From Patescibacteria group bacterium (GTDB lineage Bacteria; Patescibacteria; Microgenomatia; Daviesbacterales; UBA10151), in NCBI GenBank assembly GCA_023487645.1, contig JAMDBX010000064.1, forward strand, positions 1 through 22,016: a stretch of 22,016 bases of DNA, read 5' to 3'. The notes under the pieces were generated by a model. The model did not search any database. It saw only the letters and a list, made by a program, of their open reading frames with translations, and was not told the DNA's origin. Positions within the stretch are counted from its first letter, which is position 1, and each line of letters begins with the position of its first letter. The translations under genes were made by a program, and so were the position numbers. Positions 6,628-12,705 of this stretch are shown here, piece by piece.

Positions 6628-7212
6628 TTAAGGATTAAATAAATATACGATTGGAGAATCAGGCAAAGCTGCTGGATTATATAGTGGCTGAAATCTATTC
6701 TGTTGCCAAATTTCTTGCATAGCTGCACCGTCATATGGATCGATACAAACTAACCCAGACCGCCTTAAAACATTTGGCAACAAAGAAATTAGCGCTTTCA
6801 TACGACGTGAATCTTTTAATGAATATTCTATACCGAAAACAGAAACGAGCGTAAAATCTTTCTCAAGCGGTTGTGTTAGAAAAGCAAATATGCCAGATGT
6901 TACAACCCTAATGCCTGGAAATCTTCTAAACCAGCGTTCGTCACCATCTTGATATTTTCTATCCACCAAAGTTACATCACGGTTGTTAATATTCAGCTCT
7001 TCTGCAAATGCAAGTTCTTTATACGCTTGTCCCGCAGCCAAGGCTAAATATTTAATATTGCAAGACAAAATACCATTTTTCCCTGCCACTTCTTTCATAA
7101 GCTTTGCAATAACTTTTCCTAGGTCTGTGGAAACAACAGGCGTACTAACAACCTCTGGTTCAGGCAGCAGATATGAAAGACAATATGCATCTAATTCTTC
7201 TATAGTAAGCAT
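6628..7212 (-). CDS. Uncharacterised protein with a methyltransferase-like Rossmann pattern
   Basis: This is a 194-residue protein of no family I can name. The order of elements suggests a degenerate class I SAM-methyltransferase fold: a first strand and loop at about 48-64 (ILSCNIKYLALAAGQAYKE), an acidic end of the second strand (VTLVDRK, Asp84), a fourth strand (DFTLVSVFGIEYS, 119-131) and a strand after a helix with RRSGLVCIDPYDG (150-162). The glycine-rich SAM loop is not canonical, so activity is doubtful. I chose ATG 7212 rather than the upstream GTG 7239 because a good promoter places the GTG upstream of the transcription start; the mRNA is then leaderless. The gene stands alone between folA and rpsB. 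Confidence 0.65.
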   Translation of the reverse strand: MLTIEELDAYCLSYLLPEPEVVSTPVVSTDLGKVIAKLMKEVAGKNGILSCNIKYLALAAGQAYKELAFAEELNINNRDVTLVDRKYQDGDERWFRRFPGIRVVTSGIFAFLTQPLEKDFTLVSVFGIEYSLKDSRRMKALISLLPNVLRRSGLVCIDPYDGAAMQEIWQQNRFQPLYNPAALPDSPIVYLFNP

Positions 7213-7220
7213 AGTTGGGA

Positions 7221-7249
7221 ATTTTACTACAAAAGCCACTTTCTATCAA
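7221..7249 (-). promoter_or_regulatory. Promoter giving a leaderless mRNA for the gene ending at 6628
   Basis: On the minus strand, TTGATA (7244-7249), a 17-base spacer and TAAAAT (7221-7226) are followed by 8 bases and then ATG 7212. Both boxes match consensus at five of six positions. The transcription start is expected at or within two bases of the ATG. Confidence 0.6.
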
Positions 7250-7291
7250 CTATAGGACTTTACAATTACTTACACACCCTATGAAGCAATT

Positions 7292-7303
7292 TTAGGTACC
7301 TAA
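7292..7303. promoter_or_regulatory. Perfect 12-base palindrome upstream of the gene at 7212
   Basis: TTAGGTACCTAA reads the same on both strands. It lies between the folA stop and the promoter at 7221-7249, about 45 bases upstream of the -35 box. It could be an operator half-pair or part of the folA 3' end. On the plus strand it is followed by a T-run. Confidence 0.2.
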
Positions 7304-7343
7304 TTTTTCTTTTCTTCGTTTTACCTGCTAAACCACAAAGGAG

Positions 7344-7829
7344 CTAAATTCTTTCCAGTTCCAAAAATTTATACTTAAACCCATCCGACCGCTGCTCCGC
7401 TGACCCTGAAACCACTTTTTTAAAATCAGAATAATCCGGGAAAAAGGTATCGCCTTTAATTTCCTTATCAATCATTGTCAGGTAAAGCTTGTCAGTCAGC
7501 GGCAAAGCCTGTTTGTAGATTTCTCCTCCGCCAATAATAAAAATTTCCTCATCCCCTGGTTGGCCTTTGGCTTTTTGAAGGGCTTCTTCCAGGGAATTTA
7601 CCACAATTACGCCTTCTGATTGAAAAGATGGATCCCGAGTAATCACAATATTGGTTCTGCCGGGTAAAGCCTTGCCAATCGATTCAAAGGTTTTCCTGCC
7701 CATGATAATCGGGTGACCCATGGTAATCTCCTTAAACCTTTTTAACTCTTGGGGGATATACCAGGGCATCCCCCCTTGAGTCCCAATTACTCTTTTTTGG
7801 CCGGCAATGGCCACAATAATGCTAACCAT
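7344..7829 (-). CDS. folA: Dihydrofolate reductase
   Basis: This enzyme reduces dihydrofolate to tetrahydrofolate with NADPH, regenerating the cofactor oxidised by ThyA. The 161-residue protein shows the family landmarks: VSIIVAIAG at the N-terminus, GMPW at 20-23, the substrate-binding acid as Glu28 in IPQELKRFK, HPIIMGRKTFESIG for NADPH binding, and FIIGGGEIY. I chose ATG 7829 rather than the TTG one codon earlier. AGGAGG lies at the right distance, and TGATG overlaps the thyA stop by one base, so the two genes are translationally coupled. Confidence 0.95.
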   Translation of the reverse strand: MVSIIVAIAGQKRVIGTQGGMPWYIPQELKRFKEITMGHPIIMGRKTFESIGKALPGRTNIVITRDPSFQSEGVIVVNSLEEALQKAKGQPGDEEIFIIGGGEIYKQALPLTDKLYLTMIDKEIKGDTFFPDYSDFKKVVSGSAEQRSDGFKYKFLELERI

Positions 7830-8791
7830 CAAAATCCTCCTACTACCGTGACTTCACCTTTAATTGGCGGGTAGGGATCATAACCTTCTACAGTAAAATC
7901 TTCAATTTTGAAATCATCAATATTTTTGATTTTGGGATTTATTTTCATGACCGGAAAAGGCCGGGGTTTTCTTTTTAGCTGCTCTTTGACTTGAGCTATG
8001 TGGTTACTGTAAATGTGTACATCACCAAATGTATGAACAAATTCCCCGGGTTTTAACCCCACCACTTGAGCCATCATCATCGTAAACAAAGCGTATGACG
8101 CAATGTTAAACGGCACTCCCAAAAAAGAGTCAGCGCTGCGCTGGTATAGCTGCAAAGATAATCGGTCGTCGGTGGTATTAAATTGGTACAAGGTATGACA
8201 AGGCGGCAAAGCCATGGATTTTCCCGGCAAGGCCATCTCGTAAATGAACTCCGGATTCCAAGCTGATACCAGAATTGATTTCCTGAAAGGAGTGGTTTTG
8301 AGTTCTTTAATCACCCAGCCTAATTGATCAATAATTCTGCCATCTGAAGTTTTCCATTTCCTCCACTGTACGCCGTAAACATTTCCCAAATCCCCCCACT
8401 TTTTGACAAACGGATGATCCTTTGGTAACTCTTTTATCTTGGCAATAAATTCTTCCTGTGTTAGTAACTTTTGACTTTTGACTTTTGCATTTTGAATTTT
8501 GTATTTTCTGTATGCCCATTCATCCCAAATATGCACGTCTCGATCCACCAGATATTTAATATTAGAGTCACCTTGCAAGAACCACAGCAATTCTTCGATA
8601 ATCCCCCTTAAAAAAACCTTTTTTGTGGTTAGGAGTGGAAAGCCTTTTGAGAGGTCGAATCTCATTTGTCTGCCAAAAACGGATTTGATGGAAACTCCGG
8701 GATTGTTAAAGACAGGCTTATCCGAACCATTTTTCATGATATCTTTTAACAAATCCAGATACTGATATTCTTCATGTCTTGGTCTCGGCAT
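7829..8791 (-). CDS. thyA: Thymidylate synthase (ThyA type) with an in-frame repeat array
   Basis: This enzyme makes dTMP from dUMP using methylene-tetrahydrofolate. Visible landmarks are the nucleophile Cys198 in ALPPCHTLYQF, QRSADSFLGVPFNIASYA (217-234) for dUMP binding, and HIYSNH near the C-terminus. At 320 residues it is longer than the 264-residue E. coli enzyme, because of an insertion between HIWDEWAY and GDLGNVYGVQW, the same place where the L. casei type has one. Residues 96-109 of that insertion are encoded by six 7-base repeats. The ATG lies one base after the stop of the upstream dcd-like gene, and the stop overlaps folA. Precursor supply (dcd genes) and cofactor recycling (folA) thus flank it. 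Confidence 0.96.
   Translation of the reverse strand: MPRPRHEEYQYLDLLKDIMKNGSDKPVFNNPGVSIKSVFGRQMRFDLSKGFPLLTTKKVFLRGIIEELLWFLQGDSNIKYLVDRDVHIWDEWAYRKYKIQNAKVKSQKLLTQEEFIAKIKELPKDHPFVKKWGDLGNVYGVQWRKWKTSDGRIIDQLGWVIKELKTTPFRKSILVSAWNPEFIYEMALPGKSMALPPCHTLYQFNTTDDRLSLQLYQRSADSFLGVPFNIASYALFTMMMAQVVGLKPGEFVHTFGDVHIYSNHIAQVKEQLKRKPRPFPVMKINPKIKNIDDFKIEDFTVEGYDPYPPIKGEVTVVGGF
8465..8506 (-). repeat. Six-unit heptamer array inside thyA
   Basis: On the minus strand the 42 bases split exactly into AAATACA, AAATTCA, AAATGCA, AAAGTCA, AAAGTCA, AAAGTTA. They encode residues 96-109 of ThyA. Since 42 is a multiple of three, the frame is kept. Confidence 0.85.
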
Positions 8792-8792
8792 A

Positions 8793-9362
8793 TTACACTT
8801 GCCTTTCTGCTTTTTTCGGGCTTACCCTGCCACCCTGATGCTGGCCACGGTAGGCCACGGTTTTGCCTTTGATTTTATGAAAAATTATATTACAAATTCT
8901 GGCTCCTAACTGCAACTTGACCGGAAATGGGCTTAAGTTGGTAAGCCCCATGGTCAGTTGCCCACAATAACCCGGATCTGTCTTGGAATTTAAAAGCAAG
9001 AGTCCAGCCCGAAACAGTGAGGTTCTAACATGTACTATTGGCATAAGATCTGCAGGTGTATTAATGGATTCTACTGTCTGCACCAGATAATACTCTCCAG
9101 GTTTTACAGTAATCCATACTTGATCATCTTCATCCTCCTTAAATTTTGCGACCTCTTTTGTCTCAACTCCTTTCCTGTTACCTAATTCCTGTTGCCTGTC
9201 GCCTTGTATAAAAGCCCCGCCTTTAACTATTTTGTGGACTACACCTAGCCGGAGATCAATTCCTACCCCTTCCGGATTTTTCAAATCCCTCTGGCCCAAG
9301 TTCTTAATTAAGGAATGCTTTTTTATTCTTTTATGGATTTCATCTAAACCAAGAACTGACAT
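8793..9362 (-). CDS. dUTPase/dCTP-deaminase-fold protein lacking the deaminase glutamate
   Basis: The fold is recognised from RTSLFRAG (113-120), KTDPGYCG (127-134) and a C-terminal YRGQHQGGR that matches the nucleotide-capping tail of trimeric dCTP deaminases and dUTPases. In dCTP deaminases the catalytic Glu sits in a VLEF-type strand; the matching stretch here is TMGLTN, with Gly139 instead. The protein (189 residues) is therefore more likely a dUTPase or a structural/regulatory paralogue than a deaminase. A 7-base repeat array encodes DRQQELGNRK near residues 55-64, in a poorly conserved loop. The start is ATG 9362 without a clear Shine-Dalgarno sequence. Its stop is one base before thyA. 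Confidence 0.8.
   Translation of the reverse strand: MSVLGLDEIHKRIKKHSLIKNLGQRDLKNPEGVGIDLRLGVVHKIVKGGAFIQGDRQQELGNRKGVETKEVAKFKEDEDDQVWITVKPGEYYLVQTVESINTPADLMPIVHVRTSLFRAGLLLLNSKTDPGYCGQLTMGLTNLSPFPVKLQLGARICNIIFHKIKGKTVAYRGQHQGGRVSPKKAERQV
9171..9198 (-). repeat. Four-unit CAGGNAA heptamer array inside the dUTPase-fold gene
   Basis: On the minus strand the 28 bases read CAGGCAA, CAGGAAT, TAGGTAA, CAGGAAA. They encode part of DRQQELGNRK. The unit differs from the AAA-rich heptamers in thyA, so it is a second heptamer family. Confidence 0.75.
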
Positions 9363-9419
9363 AATGTAAAATCAAAATGTAAAGATCAAATAGCAAAACC
9401 TAAATAAAAACTAAAATAT
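9363..9419. repeat. A-rich degenerate heptamer tract between the two dcd-fold genes
   Basis: The 57-base gap is made almost entirely of units such as ATGTAAA, ATCAAA, GATCAAA and AGCAAAA on the plus strand. It is oriented opposite to the array at 9447-9474, so the two tracts form a loose inverted pair. There is no recognisable promoter or ribosome binding site in it. Confidence 0.55.
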
Positions 9420-10115
9420 TTAAATAGTTTTTAACTTTAATCTAGTCTTTGATTTTTGATCTTTGATATTTGATTTCTTACCAGTAATATTTGACACTTC
9501 CGGCAAGTCACTTCCCCCATACCTGTTATTTGGACTATTCTTGTACGATCTTTCCACTGCCGCTCCCAGTTTTTCAAAAGAAAATGCACAAATTGACGAT
9601 CCTTCATAAATTACTAATTTTTTACCCTTAAGAAAAGTCCCAAATTCCAAAACCGGATGCCCGTCCCAACCGGGGTCAAATCTGGCAGCAGTGGAATGGA
9701 CAACAACTCCAAGTCTTGCCAGAGAACTCTTTCCATGCAAATGCCCCACAATATTATCAGGAAGAGTTAATCTTTCTTTAGTAGTAGCAATAACAAAATC
9801 ATGTTCGGTCAAAATAAACGGCTGGCCCGGTTTTAATTCCACCAGCCTCATCATTGATTCCATATCCTCTTTGGAAGCATACCTGGTATCAATGGTGTTT
9901 AAGCCTTCATCAGTAAAGACACGAAGTTTATTGCCTAAATGAAAATCAACGGTGACTTCATCAACAAATTCTTCCCAATTTTCCGGCAGCGGATCAATTT
10001 TTATAATGCCTTTTTTGATATGCTCTTTAATTACCCAATCAGGAAGTGTCCCTAAAATTTGTTTTGTGTCATCCTGAACTTGTTTCAGAATCTTATTATT
10101 CTCTCTTCTTGGCAT
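9420..10115 (-). CDS. dcd: dCTP deaminase with repeat-derived N- and C-terminal ends
   Basis: This enzyme deaminates dCTP to dUTP (in bifunctional forms to dUMP), feeding thymidylate synthesis. The conserved core shows KSSLARLG (129-136), HSTAARFDPGW (140-150) and VLEF with the catalytic Glu157. I chose ATG 10115, which has AGGA eight bases ahead, over the TTG at 10151. Family members normally begin close to the LPDW block, here about residue 24. The extra N-terminal residues include ILKQVQDDT, encoded by a widespread repeat (10067-10092). The last 15 or so residues (SNIKDQKSKTRLKLKTI) come from a heptamer array. The gene lies 45 bases after lysA (9 bases if the TTG start is used). Confidence 0.85.
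   Translation of the reverse strand: MPRRENNKILKQVQDDTKQILGTLPDWVIKEHIKKGIIKIDPLPENWEEFVDEVTVDFHLGNKLRVFTDEGLNTIDTRYASKEDMESMMRLVELKPGQPFILTEHDFVIATTKERLTLPDNIVGHLHGKSSLARLGVVVHSTAARFDPGWDGHPVLEFGTFLKGKKLVIYEGSSICAFSFEKLGAAVERSYKNSPNNRYGGSDLPEVSNITGKKSNIKDQKSKTRLKLKTI
9447..9474 (-). repeat. ATCAAAN heptamer array encoding the dcd C-terminus
   Basis: On the minus strand: ATCAAAT, ATCAAAG, ATCAAAA, ATCAAAG, followed by decayed units to the stop codon. It encodes NIKDQKSK-like residues with no counterpart in the family core. Confidence 0.75.
10067..10092. repeat. Dispersed repeat encoding KQVQDD at the dcd N-terminus
   Basis: On the minus strand the 26 bases encode ILKQVQDDT. The palindromic core pairs CCTGAAC with the nearby GTTTCAG. 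From memory, this DNA motif and its KQVQDD peptide recur in many bacterial genomes and are a well-known repeat-derived tract. It sits between the start codon and the first conserved block of Dcd. Confidence 0.7.
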
Positions 10116-10160
10116 GGGTAAAATCCTAATGAAATTAAATACTTTTTTCAAGTAGGAAGA

Positions 10161-11417
10161 TTAAATTTTAGAAAAATCCAAGGTAGCAAAGTAGTCTTCT
10201 ATTGTTTCTGCGCGTCTGATCATTTCCACTTTTCCGTTTTCTTTTAACAATAATTCAGCTGACCGCAACTTTCCATTGTAATTAAACCCCATCGCATACC
10301 CATGTGCCCCGGTATCATGAATCACCAAAATATCCCCAATTTCCACTTTTGGTAATTTCCGGTCAATGGCAAACTTATCATTATTTTCACAAAGCGAGCC
10401 GGTAACATCATAAATATGATCGTTTTTGGCATTTTCTTTACCCAAAATTGTTTCATAATGATAAGCTCCATACAAAGCCGGCCGCATCAAATTGGCCATA
10501 CAAGCATCCAAACCAATATAATCTTTGTAAGTATGCTTTTCGTGAATTACTGTCGTTACTAAATAACCATAAGGACCGGTAACCATCCGGCCGCATTCCG
10601 TTACCACCCGCAAAGAATCTAAACCGTTTTTAACAATTTTCTCCTGATAAAAAGCTTTAATCTTTTTAGACAATTTTTCCAGATCCACCGCTTTTTGGTC
10701 CGGTTTATATGGAATCCCGACACCTCCGCCTAAATTTACAAACTCCAGTTTTATCCCAAGCTTTTGATAAACCTCCACAGCAATATCAAAAAGCATGTTG
10801 GCAGTTTCAGCTAAAGCGTCCACATCTAACTCATTGGAAACCACCATGGTATGAAGACCAAATCTTTTAACACCTTTACTTTTCATAATTTGATAGGCCT
10901 CAAACAACTGCTTTTTGGTCAAACCATATTTTGCTTCTTCCGGTTTACCAATAATGGCATTGACGCCGGTTTTACGAAGCGGTCCGGGGTTATACCTAAA
11001 ACAAATAATTTCCGGAATCCCGGCAGATTGTTCCAACATTTCAATATGAGAAATATCATCCAAATTTATAATTGCCCCTAGTTCCTTGGCTTTTTGGAAT
11101 TCTTTGGCCGGAGTGTCATTGGAAGTAAACATAATGTCTTCCCCTTCAAAACCAACCTTTTCTGCCAAAATCAGTTCCGGCAAAGAGCTGCAATCAACCC
11201 CCATTTCTTCTTCTTTTGCAATTTTTAAAATATAAGGATTGGGATTAGCTTTAACTGCAAAATAATTTTTAAATCCGGGGACCCAATTAAAAGCTTCATA
11301 AAATTTCCTGGCATTTTCCCGGAGTCCTTTTTCATCATAAATATGAAAAGGAGTGGGGTATTTTTTAATAACTTTTTCGATAAAAGATTTAGTAAATGGT
11401 AATTTTTTATCCGTCAT
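10161..11417 (-). CDS. lysA: Diaminopimelate decarboxylase
   Basis: This PLP enzyme of the alanine-racemase fold performs the last lysine step, decarboxylating meso-diaminopimelate. The PLP lysine is Lys56 in YFAVKANPNP. Further landmarks are LHTMV near 195, the phosphate-binding GGGVGIPY, LCENNDKFA (the Cys-Glu motif from the partner subunit) and TGAHGYAMGFNYNGKLR near the C-terminus. The length of 418 residues is normal. The ATG overlaps the dapL stop by four bases (ATGA), so translation is coupled. Related decarboxylases acting on carboxynorspermidine share the fold, but the lysine gene context supports LysA. Confidence 0.93.
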   Translation of the reverse strand: MTDKKLPFTKSFIEKVIKKYPTPFHIYDEKGLRENARKFYEAFNWVPGFKNYFAVKANPNPYILKIAKEEEMGVDCSSLPELILAEKVGFEGEDIMFTSNDTPAKEFQKAKELGAIINLDDISHIEMLEQSAGIPEIICFRYNPGPLRKTGVNAIIGKPEEAKYGLTKKQLFEAYQIMKSKGVKRFGLHTMVVSNELDVDALAETANMLFDIAVEVYQKLGIKLEFVNLGGGVGIPYKPDQKAVDLEKLSKKIKAFYQEKIVKNGLDSLRVVTECGRMVTGPYGYLVTTVIHEKHTYKDYIGLDACMANLMRPALYGAYHYETILGKENAKNDHIYDVTGSLCENNDKFAIDRKLPKVEIGDILVIHDTGAHGYAMGFNYNGKLRSAELLLKENGKVEMIRRAETIEDYFATLDFSKI

Positions 11418-12607
11418 AACTTCAAATTCTTTTGTATGCTTTTAACAGCTTCTTCAATATTCTCTTTGTGTCCAAAAGCACTCAGCCTAAAATATCCTTC
11501 TCCTCCCTGCCCAAAGGCAGTCCCCGGTGTTCCTACCACCTGAGCCTCTTTTAATAATTTATCAAAAAATTCCCATGAACTCATATTACCGGGCACTTTT
11601 AACCAAATATACGGCGCATTTTCTCCGCCAAACGCTTTCAAACCCATTTTAGAAATACCTCTCTTTATTATTTTGGCATTATTCATATAGTAGCCAACCA
11701 TTTTTTTACACTCTTTTTGTCCCTTTTTTGATAGAACTGCCAAACCGCCTTCCTGAACAATATTAGAAGCGCCGTTAAACATGGTGGTTTGCCGCCTGTT
11801 CCAAAGACTGTTCACCTTACCTTTTTCTTCACCTTCCACCACCAAATCCATCGGCACTACAGTCCAGCCTAAACGCACCCCGGTAAATCCGGCCAATTTA
11901 GAAAAGCTGTTTATTTCTACGGCGCAGCTTTTAGCTCCCGGGATTTCATAAATGCTTCTGGGCAAATTTTTATCGGAGATGTATTCAGCATAAGCTGCAT
12001 CAAAAATTATCACGGCTTTTTCTTTTTTGGCATAATCCACAAAAGCTTTTAATTGTTTTTTTGTCAAAACTGTTCCGATAGGATTATTTGGGCTGCAAAT
12101 AAAAATTAAATCCGCTTTTTCTTTGGGTAAAGTTGGAGCAAAACCATTTTCTTCCTTACATTCCATGTAAACCACTTTTTTCCCGGCAATCACATTACTA
12201 TCCGAATAGACCGGATACACAGGGTCGGTCACCGCCACAATATTATCCGACCCAAAAATTGAGGAGATATTTGCAGAATCCGGCTTTGCCCCATCGCTGA
12301 TAAAAATTTCCTCTGGTTCAAAGGAAATACCGCGATTTTCATAAAATGCCGCCAGCTCTTTCCGCAACCGGCTATCACCTTGTTCATCCCCATAGCCTGT
12401 GTAAGTTTTGGTATCCGCCAATTTTTTAACTCCTTCCATCAACCCTTCCACAACAGTCGGCGTCAAAGCTTCAGTGGTATTGCCTATGCCCAATCTCATA
12501 ATTTCTACCCCGGGATTTTTTTCTATAAAAGCTTTAACCCTTTTCCCGATTTCCGAAAATACATAAGCAGATGCCACTTTGTTGTAATTTGTATTGATTG
12601 TAGCCAT
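11414..12607 (-). CDS. dapL: LL-diaminopimelate aminotransferase
   Basis: This PLP enzyme converts tetrahydrodipicolinate straight to LL-diaminopimelate, bypassing the acylated DapD/DapC/DapE route. The PLP lysine is Lys237 in NSFSKLAGFTGVRLGW. Also visible are GIGNTTEALTP, CSPNNPIGT and DAAYAEYI, and the full length is 397 residues. I chose ATG 12607, which has AAAGGA six bases upstream and begins MATINTNYNK, as family members do. The frame stays open for 21 more codons, but those are encoded by the palindromic repeat at 12621-12696. The gene overlaps lysA by four bases. Confidence 0.94.
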   Translation of the reverse strand: MATINTNYNKVASAYVFSEIGKRVKAFIEKNPGVEIMRLGIGNTTEALTPTVVEGLMEGVKKLADTKTYTGYGDEQGDSRLRKELAAFYENRGISFEPEEIFISDGAKPDSANISSIFGSDNIVAVTDPVYPVYSDSNVIAGKKVVYMECKEENGFAPTLPKEKADLIFICSPNNPIGTVLTKKQLKAFVDYAKKEKAVIIFDAAYAEYISDKNLPRSIYEIPGAKSCAVEINSFSKLAGFTGVRLGWTVVPMDLVVEGEEKGKVNSLWNRRQTTMFNGASNIVQEGGLAVLSKKGQKECKKMVGYYMNNAKIIKRGISKMGLKAFGGENAPYIWLKVPGNMSSWEFFDKLLKEAQVVGTPGTAFGQGGEGYFRLSAFGHKENIEEAVKSIQKNLKL

Positions 12608-12620
12608 AGTTTTTCCTTTT

Positions 12621-12696
12621 GTCGTTGCGAGGAGTCTGCGACGAAGCAATCTGGGTTGGATAAATCCCATATCTAGATTGCTTCGCTCGCAATGAC
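12621..12696. repeat. Long palindromic repeat between asd and dapL
   Basis: A left arm starting GTCGTTGCGAGGAG and ending GAAGCAATCT (12621-12652) pairs with a right arm starting AGATTGCTTCGC and ending GCAATGAC (up to 12696), around a short centre. It fills most of the 98-base gap. Elements with GCGA...GAAGCAATCT arms are, from memory, a very common dispersed repeat in bacteria. It ends just upstream of the dapL ribosome binding site. Confidence 0.75.
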
Positions 12697-12705
12697 GTTC
12701 TAAAA

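Noticed and set aside
7213..7239. GTG 7239 as start of the methyltransferase-like gene
   Set aside because: It lies between the -35 and -10 boxes of a strong promoter, upstream of the expected transcript start.
7830..7832. TTG 7832 as start of folA
   Set aside because: ATG 7829, one codon later, has AGGAGG at better spacing and overlaps the thyA stop in a coupling arrangement.
8328..8519. 63-codon minus-strand frame overlapping thyA
   Set aside because: It is a shadow of thyA whose lysine-rich start comes from the heptamer array read in another frame.
8465..9474. CRISPR-like array from the closely spaced repeats
   Set aside because: The units are 7 bases, contiguous and degenerate, with no spacers and no cas genes nearby.
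12608..12670. N-terminal extension of dapL from ATG 12670
   Set aside because: The 21 extra codons are encoded by the palindromic repeat, and ATG 12607 has a good ribosome binding site and the family-like N-terminus.
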